Part shown: positions 1-6,783 of the stretch, piece by piece
Layout: each line of letters opens with the position of its first letter
Numbering within the stretch: the first letter of the stretch is position 1
From: JANLIQ01 sp964358205
Lineage (GTDB): Bacteria > Patescibacteriota > UBA1384 > 2-12-FULL-50-11
Direction of reading: 5' to 3'
Assembly: GCA_964358205.1 (NCBI GenBank)
Contig: CAYHNZ010000027.1
Span: 1-12,595 of the forward strand
Length of the DNA: 12,595 nt
Position numbers and translations under genes: made by a program
Notes under the pieces: generated by a model
What the model was told of the DNA's origin: nothing
Seen by the model: only the letters and a program-made list of their open reading frames with translations
Database searches by the model: none

Positions 1-810
1 CTCATTACGAGAAGGGTAGCGCCACAAAGAGTCTTGGTCTTTGGGCAGGGTTTTAGCGACAACTTCTTTGACCTCGTCCGGCAAGTCATCGCTCAGCTCA
101 CCAAAGCCGCCGTTCTGTTCTTTGAGCCACTGCTTGATATATTCAAAGCTCGCTTGCATGAAGCGCGGTTGATGACCGAGTTCGTCTTTGGCTTTGTCCT
201 TCATCGACTGTTCCATTTCCAGTTGCATCTGGTAGGACATGTCCATCTGTTCGCGGAACTTCGGGTAGTTTTCCGCGACGAAGTTGTTGACTCGGGGATC
301 CTCAATCGAGTTCATCATGATCGAGAAACCCGGCTGAGCCCATGTTTCTTTGGGAATAAATTCGGTTCGTGAGACGCGCCGATGGCCGCCTTCGTGAGAG
401 ATAACGAAACGCAGGTAATCCATGGGTTTCTCTAAGAGGTCTTTGGGATCAACTCGGATAATATTGTGCTGGAAATCCCAGTGCCAGCCAGCGCCGGGCT
501 GATTGAGTTGCACGGGAATCTTAAAATCTTTGCCGATGAAGTATGCGAGCGAAGTTAAAATCTTTTGCTTCGACTCAATCTCATTTTGTTGCTGAGGATC
601 GAACTGGGATAACACCTCCTTGTCTCCGCTTCGCCGAAGCATCTGGTAAGCCTGCTCGACATTTTCTTGAGCTGGAGGAGCCTCGGGCTGTTGTTCAACT
701 TGTTGGGACTCAGTTGTTTCGGTCGGGGATTCTTGACCAGGTGAATGAGTTGTCTCCACCCCAGCGGCAGTTATTTGCTCTTCGGTATGTGATCCCTCAA
801 TCCGTTCCAT
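1..810 (-). CDS. predicted HExxH zinc metallopeptidase-like protein, C-terminus outside window
   Basis: The minus-strand frame is open from ATG at 808-810 to the window edge, giving 270 residues of N-terminal part. Residues 1-60 are rich in Glu, Gln, Thr and Pro and look disordered, with no signal peptide. Residues 139-143 read HEGGH, a classic HExxH zinc site, set in a hydrophobic helix (LRFVIS before it). About 27 residues later comes NSIEDPRVNN with Glu170, a fitting third ligand for a gluzincin. A charged, Met/Gln-rich helical stretch follows (about 185-230). I do not recognise the family; zinc peptidase-like domains fused to VWA domains are one possibility, but the C-terminal part that would decide is missing. 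No good Shine-Dalgarno sequence precedes the start. The gene lies 160 bases downstream of the sigma region 4 gene, same direction, so it may have its own promoter. The reading frame is secure, the function an inference from the motif. Confidence 0.75.
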   Translation of the reverse strand, partial: MERIEGSHTEEQITAAGVETTHSPGQESPTETTESQQVEQQPEAPPAQENVEQAYQMLRRSGDKEVLSQFDPQQQNEIESKQKILTSLAYFIGKDFKIPVQLNQPGAGWHWDFQHNIIRVDPKDLLEKPMDYLRFVISHEGGHRRVSRTEFIPKETWAQPGFSIMMNSIEDPRVNNFVAENYPKFREQMDMSYQMQLEMEQSMKDKAKDELGHQPRFMQASFEYIKQWLKEQNGGFGELSDDLPDEVKEVVAKTLPKDQDSLWRYPSRNE

Positions 811-970
811 GTTTTAAGGTTACATTTTCTTGAGAAAAAAGCCTAGTTGAAGGAAGTGGTTAAAAGTATCGCACCGCGGCTACGGGGCTATAGCGTCAGA
901 GAAGATCATTACCTCTTTGCCCGGTCGAGCTTCATACGCACTGTAGTTGAGTGAAAAGTCCTCTACCCTA
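811..970. other. intergenic gap with short inverted repeat
   Basis: These 160 bases separate the sigma region 4 gene from the metalloprotein gene, both on the minus strand. I find no convincing -35/-10 pair. A short perfect inverted repeat sits 15-28 bases upstream of the metalloprotein start: TTTTCT at 825-830, two central bases, AGAAAA at 833-838. It is A/T-rich and may be chance. A minus-strand frame that overlaps the sigma region 4 gene enters this stretch, but shows nothing protein-like. Confidence 0.3.
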
Positions 971-1174
971 TTAACCCTTGTGTTTCTCCAGTTTTTGTAG
1001 CGCTTTATCGCGGTATTTACTAACTGTTTGTGGCGAAATGTCGAATTTCTTAGCGATCTCCGCGAGAGTAAAGTGTCGATCACCTAAACCGTAATACATC
1101 ACGATAATTATCTGTTCGCTCGGGGTAAGGATAGAAATGAGTTTGCGATCATACTCAAATAATAACGGTTTCAT
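971..1174 (-). CDS. stand-alone sigma-70 region 4-like HTH protein (67 aa)
   Basis: The 67-residue protein is almost entirely a sigma-70 region 4 domain. Residues 15-31 (LTPSEQIIIVMYYGLGD) match the helix that precedes the HTH in sigma factors. Residues 36-57 form the HTH (FTLAEIAKKF then ISPQTVSKYRDKAL), followed by the usual KALQKL end. Regions 1-3 are absent, so it cannot replace a full sigma factor. It could be a small DNA-binding regulator or a factor that works with RNA polymerase or an anti-sigma partner. Its ATG lies 3 bases after the TAA of the protease gene, so the two are very likely co-transcribed and translationally coupled. Domain call by sequence pattern; role inferred. Confidence 0.8.
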   Translation of the reverse strand: MKPLLFEYDRKLISILTPSEQIIIVMYYGLGDRHFTLAEIAKKFDISPQTVSKYRDKALQKLEKHKG

Positions 1175-1177
1175 CGT

Positions 1178-2521
1178 TTATTGAGGTTTAGTTATATCTT
1201 TAATATTCGATTCGTTCATTTTCCACAAGCCGCCTTCCCGCATTAACGTCCAAGTGCCTTCAAATTCTCCGGTCTTCCACTCCCACGGATTATCTTCTTT
1301 TTCTTCGGTAGCGTAAAAGTGAACCTTGATCGTATTGGGTTTGTCGGTCAGCTCAACGGAAACTAAGCGAATAAATATCGTTCGATCCAACCCCTGCTGC
1401 CAACTCTCAAACGGTAGTTTGGCTTTTCTACCTGTTGCGTAAAAGTCATAGGCTTCCTGCAACGCACCACTGCCTAAGGTCGTGTAATACTTTGCGACGA
1501 CCTCGGCTTGTTCTGATGGGTAGTTGAGCTGGATCTCTTGTGGAGTCGCGCCCTCGGCCGTCTTAATCATCGCCTGGATGCGATCATTGAGCTGAGAGTA
1601 CTCAATGGCAAAACCGACGTTCTCTTGTCCCTGGAGCGTCTGAGTGTTCATCCCGACAACTTTACCGCAGATATCCACCAACGGACCGCCTGAGTTGCCT
1701 GGAATGATGGAGGCATCAGTTTGGATGAAGCGACGGTCATCGTAGTCATCTAGCGTCAAAGCCGAAACAATGCCTTTGGAGATCGACAGATTCCGGCCAA
1801 GTGGGTAGCCGATTGCATAGACTTCATCAACGGGGGCAACTGGCCTGGTTGCTCCGCGCAGGAACGGCATATCGTTGTAGCTGGTGATTTTAATGAGAGC
1901 AATATCGCGCAGGGAATCAGTGGCAACAACTCGCGCAACCGAAGCTAGATCTTGGTTGCCGACCAAGATATTCGTAATAGGGTTGTGATCGACAACGTGA
2001 TTATTGGTGACAATGAAATTCTTCTCGACAAAGAAACCGCTACCCGTACCCTCCTCGCCCTCAATAAGAACAACCGAATCAGAAGCGGTTTGGACATCCG
2101 CCTGGCCACACTTGAGTTCGTAATCAACCTGGCCGGTCTGATACTGGTAGACAAACCAAAGTAAAATCACGTTGAGGATTAATGACAGGAAGATACTTAA
2201 TCGAACGACCCATTTGGTAGTGAATAAGCCGCCCCTCCAAATCTTCTGAACAATCCGGTTGGTTTTTATTCGATGGAACATATAGCCAAGCACTTGAGTA
2301 TATTTATCGCTCGTTAGTTTTCCTGAACGGTGGGAGTAACTTATTTGGCCACTCCTGAATGCTTTATATAGCAACCAAACAAAAACGAATCCGATAGTAA
2401 CCCAAGGCAAAAGTAAAAGGCCAATAATGATTCCAAGGAACCAAAGCAACCCACGTAAGAATTTACGGAAATCACCCGACATGAGTTTCGTCAATTTGTG
2501 CATGTTTACAAATTTCCTCAT
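1178..2521 (-). CDS. membrane-anchored trypsin-like serine protease (HtrA/DegP catalytic type)
   Basis: The 447-residue protein has two hydrophobic segments, about 22-52 (long, may cross once or twice) and about 105-127. After these comes a chymotrypsin-fold protease domain outside the membrane, about 146-315. The catalytic triad is visible: His175 in VTNNHVVD, Asp206 in LRDIALI, Ser277 in GNSGGP. There is no PDZ domain. Instead the C-terminal part, about 335-440, has an NTF2-like look (VVAKYYTTL, EAYDFYA, W374, VELTDKPNTIKVHFYA, FEGTWTL, GGLWKM). Likely work: cleavage of damaged or specific proteins at the cell surface. The start is uncertain. ATG 2521 has GGTGAAG 6-12 bases upstream and overlaps the DUF2779 gene by 50 bases. 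ATG 2503 has GAGGA further off, and ATG 2482 would leave an 11-base overlap. The sigma region 4 gene follows after 3 bases. Confidence 0.88.
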   Translation of the reverse strand: MRKFVNMHKLTKLMSGDFRKFLRGLLWFLGIIIGLLLLPWVTIGFVFVWLLYKAFRSGQISYSHRSGKLTSDKYTQVLGYMFHRIKTNRIVQKIWRGGLFTTKWVVRLSIFLSLILNVILLWFVYQYQTGQVDYELKCGQADVQTASDSVVLIEGEEGTGSGFFVEKNFIVTNNHVVDHNPITNILVGNQDLASVARVVATDSLRDIALIKITSYNDMPFLRGATRPVAPVDEVYAIGYPLGRNLSISKGIVSALTLDDYDDRRFIQTDASIIPGNSGGPLVDICGKVVGMNTQTLQGQENVGFAIEYSQLNDRIQAMIKTAEGATPQEIQLNYPSEQAEVVAKYYTTLGSGALQEAYDFYATGRKAKLPFESWQQGLDRTIFIRLVSVELTDKPNTIKVHFYATEEKEDNPWEWKTGEFEGTWTLMREGGLWKMNESNIKDITKPQ

Positions 2522-3974
2522 ATATCTTCACCATAGCTAACGTATCAAGTTTGCAGTACTCGCAGAGATTATGGAAAAGCGTCTCTTTGTCGATATCTTC
2601 CTCGCCTTCTAAGACCGCGTGCATCCAGAGACGTTGGGCGGTTGCGCCTTCACCAATGTCCAAGTCTTTGTAATTTAAGCTCGGCACTAATACAGGCAGA
2701 ACTTTTTTAATCGAAGCACTACCCGAAAATCCGCCATCAACAATCCAGCCGTTGGAAAACGGCAGCATGAGATCGACAATCCGGTCATTGAGTTCCTCAA
2801 AGAATCCTTTGTAGGCCGGGGCGAGTTTGGCTAAGTCGCGGTTGCAGCTCTTCTCAAACTTTTCCGACCAGACCAGAACAGTTCCCTTGTCCCCAATATT
2901 TTCTTTGAGCGATTGAGCGATCTCGGCGGCTGGATTGGTGTTGGTTCGATGAAGATACTCAAAGTGCTGTAAATCGCCGCCTGGCGTCTCCAGGACGTGT
3001 AAGGAGTACTGACACGGGACTTGCTGGTAGGGACGCAATCCGTCAAAAGCTGGGATAGCGCTGCTTAGGGTTTCGTAATCCAAGAAATAGAGCGGAAACT
3101 GGAGGGTACAGAGAAAGTCTTTAACTCGCGAGACATCGACGCTCCGCTCGGCTGTTTTAACCGCTTGGATGTGGCGCGACTGTTTATCGCTCAATGTGAA
3201 GCCATCCGGAATATCCGCTAAATCGGTAATTCCTAAATCTTCCAGCTCGGCAAAGAGGTTTGGTGTTGGCGTCGAGATGTCGTAAATACTGCCGGCCGCA
3301 AAGCTGGTGAGAGTTTTGAAGATCGGTAACCATTCATAGACTGAGCCGGTGTGAGCGTGGCGCGGCGAGATATCCGGCATCGTCGGGCTGTTAATTACTT
3401 TCAGGGCTTCGGCAATTCTGTGTTTAGTTGGCGTTCGTTTGGCTTGGACCTCATCAGTGACATCAGAAATAGTAAATAATTTATAGCAATCAATTTCGCC
3501 GTCACGAACGTAGCCGTTATTAATGTGGGCGACAGCAATTTTCTCAACTTGGTAACCCAAACCTTCCAGGACCGTCATCTGGAAAGCTAGATCGTGCTCA
3601 TGTTCGGGCTTAACTTTGGTGCTCGACTTCACTTCGTAGAGTTCAACGGTTTTTTGGTCGGTAAAAATAACTACATCGCAGATGCAGGCCAGGTTTTCGT
3701 AATCGAATTTCGCTTGGAAGAGTGTAGTAACGCCGGAGCTGATCGCTTTCTGAGTTCGGTCGGAGAGCGTTCGGTATTCCGAGTAATTATTAAATCCGAG
3801 TCGTTGACCGCCGGGGAAAAGTTTTTGGGCATAGCCTTCGATCAAGTTGCCGGTGTCAAACATCGCCTGCTGGTTATCATCAATCGGCGGCAGCTTTGAT
3901 TTGTCGTGTTTCTTAAGCCACAACCAAGCCGGGTGTTTAAGGAAAAGTAAATATTCACTTTTTGATAATGTCAT
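2472..3974 (-). CDS. DUF2779 protein: RecB/Cas4-like nuclease domain plus DEDDy exonuclease domain
   Basis: The 500-residue protein seems to hold two nuclease domains. Residues 1-150 resemble the RecB/Cas4 PD-(D/E)XK type: LSKSEYLLFLKHP at the start, Glu46, Asp100 (ICDVVIF), Glu114-x-Lys116 (YEVKSS) and Gln132 in a helix. No Fe-S cysteine set is seen. Residues 290-495 match DUF2779, an RNase H-like exonuclease: Asp299 and Glu301 in YFLDYETLSSAIPAF, then RPYQQVP, Asp401 in RIVDL, GSASIKKVLP, and Tyr473-x3-Asp477 in YCKLDT, which is the DEDDy pattern. It probably degrades or trims DNA, perhaps RNA. Its ATG lies one base after the helicase TGA, with AAGGA upstream, so helicase and nuclease should be made together. 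Base composition is closer to the flanks than to the restriction cassette (lines of 50-55% G+C). The double-nuclease reading is from motifs; the pathway is unknown. Confidence 0.85.
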   Translation of the reverse strand: MTLSKSEYLLFLKHPAWLWLKKHDKSKLPPIDDNQQAMFDTGNLIEGYAQKLFPGGQRLGFNNYSEYRTLSDRTQKAISSGVTTLFQAKFDYENLACICDVVIFTDQKTVELYEVKSSTKVKPEHEHDLAFQMTVLEGLGYQVEKIAVAHINNGYVRDGEIDCYKLFTISDVTDEVQAKRTPTKHRIAEALKVINSPTMPDISPRHAHTGSVYEWLPIFKTLTSFAAGSIYDISTPTPNLFAELEDLGITDLADIPDGFTLSDKQSRHIQAVKTAERSVDVSRVKDFLCTLQFPLYFLDYETLSSAIPAFDGLRPYQQVPCQYSLHVLETPGGDLQHFEYLHRTNTNPAAEIAQSLKENIGDKGTVLVWSEKFEKSCNRDLAKLAPAYKGFFEELNDRIVDLMLPFSNGWIVDGGFSGSASIKKVLPVLVPSLNYKDLDIGEGATAQRLWMHAVLEGEEDIDKETLFHNLCEYCKLDTLAMVKIYEEICKHAQIDETHVG

Positions 3975-3975
3975 T

Positions 3976-5619
3976 TCAATTTAGAAGTTTCCTTGCACTA
4001 TCAATCCAGCTTACAAAGGTTGGCTCTGAGTTCTGGCCCGTAAAAATGAATATTTTCTTTCTCGAGCGTGTTAGTGCCACAAGAAACTTATTAATATACT
4101 CGTCCTCAATACCTTCTCTTGGAATCAAATATTTATCATTAAAGTTCACCATGAAAACATAATCGTATGACAGGCCCTTTGAACCCAATATTGTCGTGAT
4201 CTTTACTTTAACTGAACAGTGGATGCCGCCACGGAAGTTGTTGCCGAATATCTTCTCTCTAGCATCATTCTCTGCTAGTAAGCTCGGGACTATCTTTAAA
4301 CTGCTGAATAACAATTCCCGATCTTCATCTTTTAACTTCTGGCCTTTTTCAAGCTTAATTGAGGTTGCCCTCAACTTTTTTATCTTCGAAACTATTTCAC
4401 TCGGTAGACAAACGCTGAAAGCCAGTTGGCAATCCTTACTTTTTACTATTGCTTCATTAAGAGTTTTGTCGTCCATTAATCCCCTAGCAGAAAGTCTCCA
4501 GCCAAGATTAGAATCTTTATCGAGGGCCAGTAGACCAAGTCCTTCGGCTAGACGTTGGTTGTCCGTAGCATTAAACTCGTCTCCGGATATATTACTGTAT
4601 CCCTTTTTCCTAAGCGCCGTAGCCAGGGGTTTAATCTGTTTCTTCAAGCTACAAATTACTAACACATCAAATTTTGGTTCATGAGAAAATATTTCGCAAA
4701 TCGCTTTATCAAGGGTGAAGGCATTCTTTGTTTCAAAAACCTGAGTCTTTACCTCTATTTTAGGGTGAGCCTCTGACAGCTTATCCTTCTTCTCCTCAGG
4801 AAAGTACAAGTACTGCTTTTCTATTCTGTCGGGTAAGTAGCCCTCAGCTTTTGCTTTAGTTACAACGTCGTGAAAGGCATCTATGACGACATTAGTACTT
4901 CGAGAGCAGTAAGGTAGTTCGAAATTTTCAAAACTATCCAATCTGTACATTTCGCGGATGTTTTCTGGCCTCGAGTGTTTAAATGAGTAAAGTGACTGGT
5001 CGTCGTCTCCGGCGATAAGGACATTGTTTTTCGACGCGAGCAGATTAATTAGCTCCGCCTCAAGCTGATTAAAGTCCTGATATTCATCGATCAATATAAG
5101 ATCAAATTGGGGTATTTTAGATTCGTCTTGTGTGAATAGGTTTACTAGCTCCAACACAATGCTAGATGGATCATAAGATTTGTAATAACTTCTCCTTCTA
5201 GAGAGAAAGTTTATTACTTCAGTTTCTTCTGTCTGAAAGTTGTATATAACCTTTTCCAGATGTGCCGCTTTACCGTACTCGGCATTGAAATCTTCCTCCG
5301 CTATTTTTAGTAAGTCAGGATAGATTGTCTGTTTGTTCTTTAGCTGCTTAGCAGCGAAGCTGTGGAGCGTCGAAACCTCAGCTAGCCCATGCATGTCAAC
5401 CGCGAGATCTTTCACAAGCTCGTTTATGAACGTTAGAACTAGTATCTTATCCTCACCCTTTGCCAAAAGGTCTTTAGCTACCTCCTGAAAGAGATAGCTC
5501 TTTCCGGTACCTGGCCCAGCCATGACAAGTCGTTTGGTGGCGGTAGAATTTAGCACTTTCTTTGAATAAGCAGCTCGTTTTTCCTCATAAAGTTTATGGT
5601 GCTCGCTTACGGTGCTCAT
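3976..5619 (-). CDS. compact UvrD/Rep-type SF1 DNA helicase
   Basis: The 547-residue protein is an SF1A helicase. Motifs seen: I/Walker A AGPGTGKS (34-41); Ia VLTFINELVKDL (61-72); Ic STLHSFA (83-89); II LILIDEYQDFN (174-184); III GDDDQSLYSF (204-213); IV LPYCSRST (235-242), where family members usually have N-Y-R-S; V TILGSKGLSYDYV (476-488); VI VALTRSRKK (514-522). At about 550 residues it is shorter than UvrD or Rep (about 670-720), mostly through a small region between motifs IV and V. It should be a 3'-5' ATP-dependent DNA translocase. No nuclease domain is fused to it, but a double nuclease follows after one base. The start ATG at 5619 has no clear Shine-Dalgarno. A possible own promoter and an inverted repeat lie just upstream. 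Stand-alone UvrD-like helicases occur in repair and in defence systems such as Gabija; no GajA partner is present here. Confidence 0.9.
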   Translation of the reverse strand: MSTVSEHHKLYEEKRAAYSKKVLNSTATKRLVMAGPGTGKSYLFQEVAKDLLAKGEDKILVLTFINELVKDLAVDMHGLAEVSTLHSFAAKQLKNKQTIYPDLLKIAEEDFNAEYGKAAHLEKVIYNFQTEETEVINFLSRRRSYYKSYDPSSIVLELVNLFTQDESKIPQFDLILIDEYQDFNQLEAELINLLASKNNVLIAGDDDQSLYSFKHSRPENIREMYRLDSFENFELPYCSRSTNVVIDAFHDVVTKAKAEGYLPDRIEKQYLYFPEEKKDKLSEAHPKIEVKTQVFETKNAFTLDKAICEIFSHEPKFDVLVICSLKKQIKPLATALRKKGYSNISGDEFNATDNQRLAEGLGLLALDKDSNLGWRLSARGLMDDKTLNEAIVKSKDCQLAFSVCLPSEIVSKIKKLRATSIKLEKGQKLKDEDRELLFSSLKIVPSLLAENDAREKIFGNNFRGGIHCSVKVKITTILGSKGLSYDYVFMVNFNDKYLIPREGIEDEYINKFLVALTRSRKKIFIFTGQNSEPTFVSWIDSARKLLN

Positions 5620-5634
5620 TGTTTGTAGTTTATC

Positions 5635-5652
5635 TTAAAAAGCACTTTTTAA
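5635..5652. repeat. perfect 8+2+8 inverted repeat upstream of helicase
   Basis: TTAAAAAG at 5635-5642, CA, then CTTTTTAA at 5645-5652 form a perfect inverted repeat, 16 bases before the helicase start codon. The two-base centre suits a dimeric repressor site better than an RNA hairpin, though an A/T-rich chance repeat is possible. It lies downstream of the candidate promoter, where an operator would be expected. Confidence 0.45.
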
Positions 5653-5666
5653 CAGGTGGGGATATG

Positions 5667-5696
5667 ATTATCTAGCAGCTCAACACGGTTTGGTAA
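5667..5696 (-). promoter_or_regulatory. possible promoter for helicase-nuclease genes
   Basis: On the minus strand a -35-like TTACCA (5691-5696) is separated by 18 bases from a -10-like GATAAT (5667-5672, 5 of 6 to consensus). It lies in the 102-base gap between the second methyltransferase and the helicase. This would allow the helicase, nuclease, protease and sigma region 4 genes to be expressed apart from the restriction cassette. The -35 is only 4 of 6, so this is a weak call. Confidence 0.33.
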
Positions 5697-5721
5697 ATCA
5701 CCCCAGACCAATATTCGCCAG

Positions 5722-6783
5722 CTATCTAACGGTTGTTTCTGCTAGTGACGAGACATGGGAATTTTCAACAGTCAAACCGACACTTTTTTCGAAGCCTGAA
5801 TCGTTGGGATCGAGAGCTTTCATGACCTCATTCGTGACATGCCACATAACTACAGGCGCTACGGCATTACCAAGCGCTTTATAGTTGGCTGTTCTGGGGC
5901 CAGAGAGGGTAAAACTATCAGGAAAGGACTGTATTCTTGCAACCTCACGTGGGGTGAACATCCTAAATCTCCCATTCACACATAGCACTGGATCGGTACT
6001 GTTTAGACTAACCTTTGCTAGATGAGCGCCAACTGTGTTGCACGGCTCATCGAGCTTCTGTGCCCTGCCTTTATTCATGGTCTTTGTATGTTTAGTTGTT
6101 TGCATACCCTGAATCGCTTTGTCGCTGAAGTAAAACTTTTCATCTACTTCCGACTCTGGGAGTACAACATCGATTATCTTTTTGGGGTTATCAAGCGAGA
6201 CTGGTCGTGGAAAGCTGAATCGATCGAAAGCGTTCTTGTCTTTGAAACCAACAATGAAAACACGCTCTCTTTTTTGTGGAACGGCATAGTGCGCGGCGTT
6301 CAGGATTTTATAGCCAACGTGATATCCGGCCCTTTCGAACTCCTTAATAATTAGAGGGAAAGCCTCGCCCTTGTTCGCTGAGAGTAGTCCTTTGACATTC
6401 TCGGCGACAAAGACCGATGGCTGTTTATCTTTCAATATCCTGCACATCTCGAAGAATAGTTTTCCCTTTGCATCGTTATAGCCAAGACGTTTAGGATTTT
6501 GAGCAACCACAGAGAATGATTGGCAAGGAAACCCACCGGTCAAAATATCGTGATCTGGTACCTCGTGCGAACCTAAAGTAAGAATGTCTCGTAGCTGACA
6601 CTGGTGCGGAAAGTTAGAGTTATAAATATCAACTATTGGTTTATCAAAATCCATTGCATACACCAGTTTAGTAGGAAGCTTGCGGTACTTTTTGCTCATA
6701 AACTCAAAACCCCCTTGTGATCCAAGGTCCATGCCACCACAACCGCTGAAAAGTGAAGCTATCTTGTAGCTCTTTTTCTTCAT
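5722..6783 (-). CDS. DNA (cytosine-5)-methyltransferase, second of two
   Basis: The 353-residue enzyme transfers a methyl group from S-adenosylmethionine to C5 of cytosine in a short DNA site. Conserved motifs: I LFSGCGGMDLG (11-21, SAM); IV GGFPCQSFS with nucleophile Cys87; VI AENVKG (Glu128); VIII QKRERVFIVG (170-179); IX FTPREVARIQSFP (276-288); X ALGNAVAP (303-310). The target-recognition part between VIII and IX is about 95 residues, which is short. I chose ATG 6783 because it makes the typical ATGA overlap with the endonuclease stop (TGA 6780-6782). A GTG at 6801 would add six residues, but has only a distant GGGA and less reason. It is a single intact gene with all catalytic residues. 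Together with the HTH-fused methyltransferase it should protect the two strands of one asymmetric site, or two different sites. Confidence 0.93.
   Translation of the reverse strand: MKKKSYKIASLFSGCGGMDLGSQGGFEFMSKKYRKLPTKLVYAMDFDKPIVDIYNSNFPHQCQLRDILTLGSHEVPDHDILTGGFPCQSFSVVAQNPKRLGYNDAKGKLFFEMCRILKDKQPSVFVAENVKGLLSANKGEAFPLIIKEFERAGYHVGYKILNAAHYAVPQKRERVFIVGFKDKNAFDRFSFPRPVSLDNPKKIIDVVLPESEVDEKFYFSDKAIQGMQTTKHTKTMNKGRAQKLDEPCNTVGAHLAKVSLNSTDPVLCVNGRFRMFTPREVARIQSFPDSFTLSGPRTANYKALGNAVAPVVMWHVTNEVMKALDPNDSGFEKSVGLTVENSHVSSLAETTVR

Noticed and set aside
34..833. Plus-strand open frames at the left edge (34-372 and 543-833)
   Set aside because: The opposite strand carries a continuous 270-codon frame with a HExxH motif, which explains this region.
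880..1083. Minus-strand open frame of 67 codons overlapping the sigma region 4 gene
   Set aside because: It overlaps that gene by 113 bases in another frame, shows no recognisable pattern and has no ribosome site.
2472..3974. CRISPR-associated Cas4
   Set aside because: No repeats, no other cas genes and no Fe-S cysteine set; the C-terminal DEDDy domain places it in DUF2779.
4196..4684. Plus-strand open frame of 162 codons
   Set aside because: It lies fully antisense to the helicase, between its motifs IV and V, and its protein has no plausible domain.
3976..5619. Gabija-type system (GajB-like helicase)
   Set aside because: Helicase size fits, but no OLD-family ATPase/TOPRIM GajA gene is present; the neighbour is a DUF2779 nuclease.
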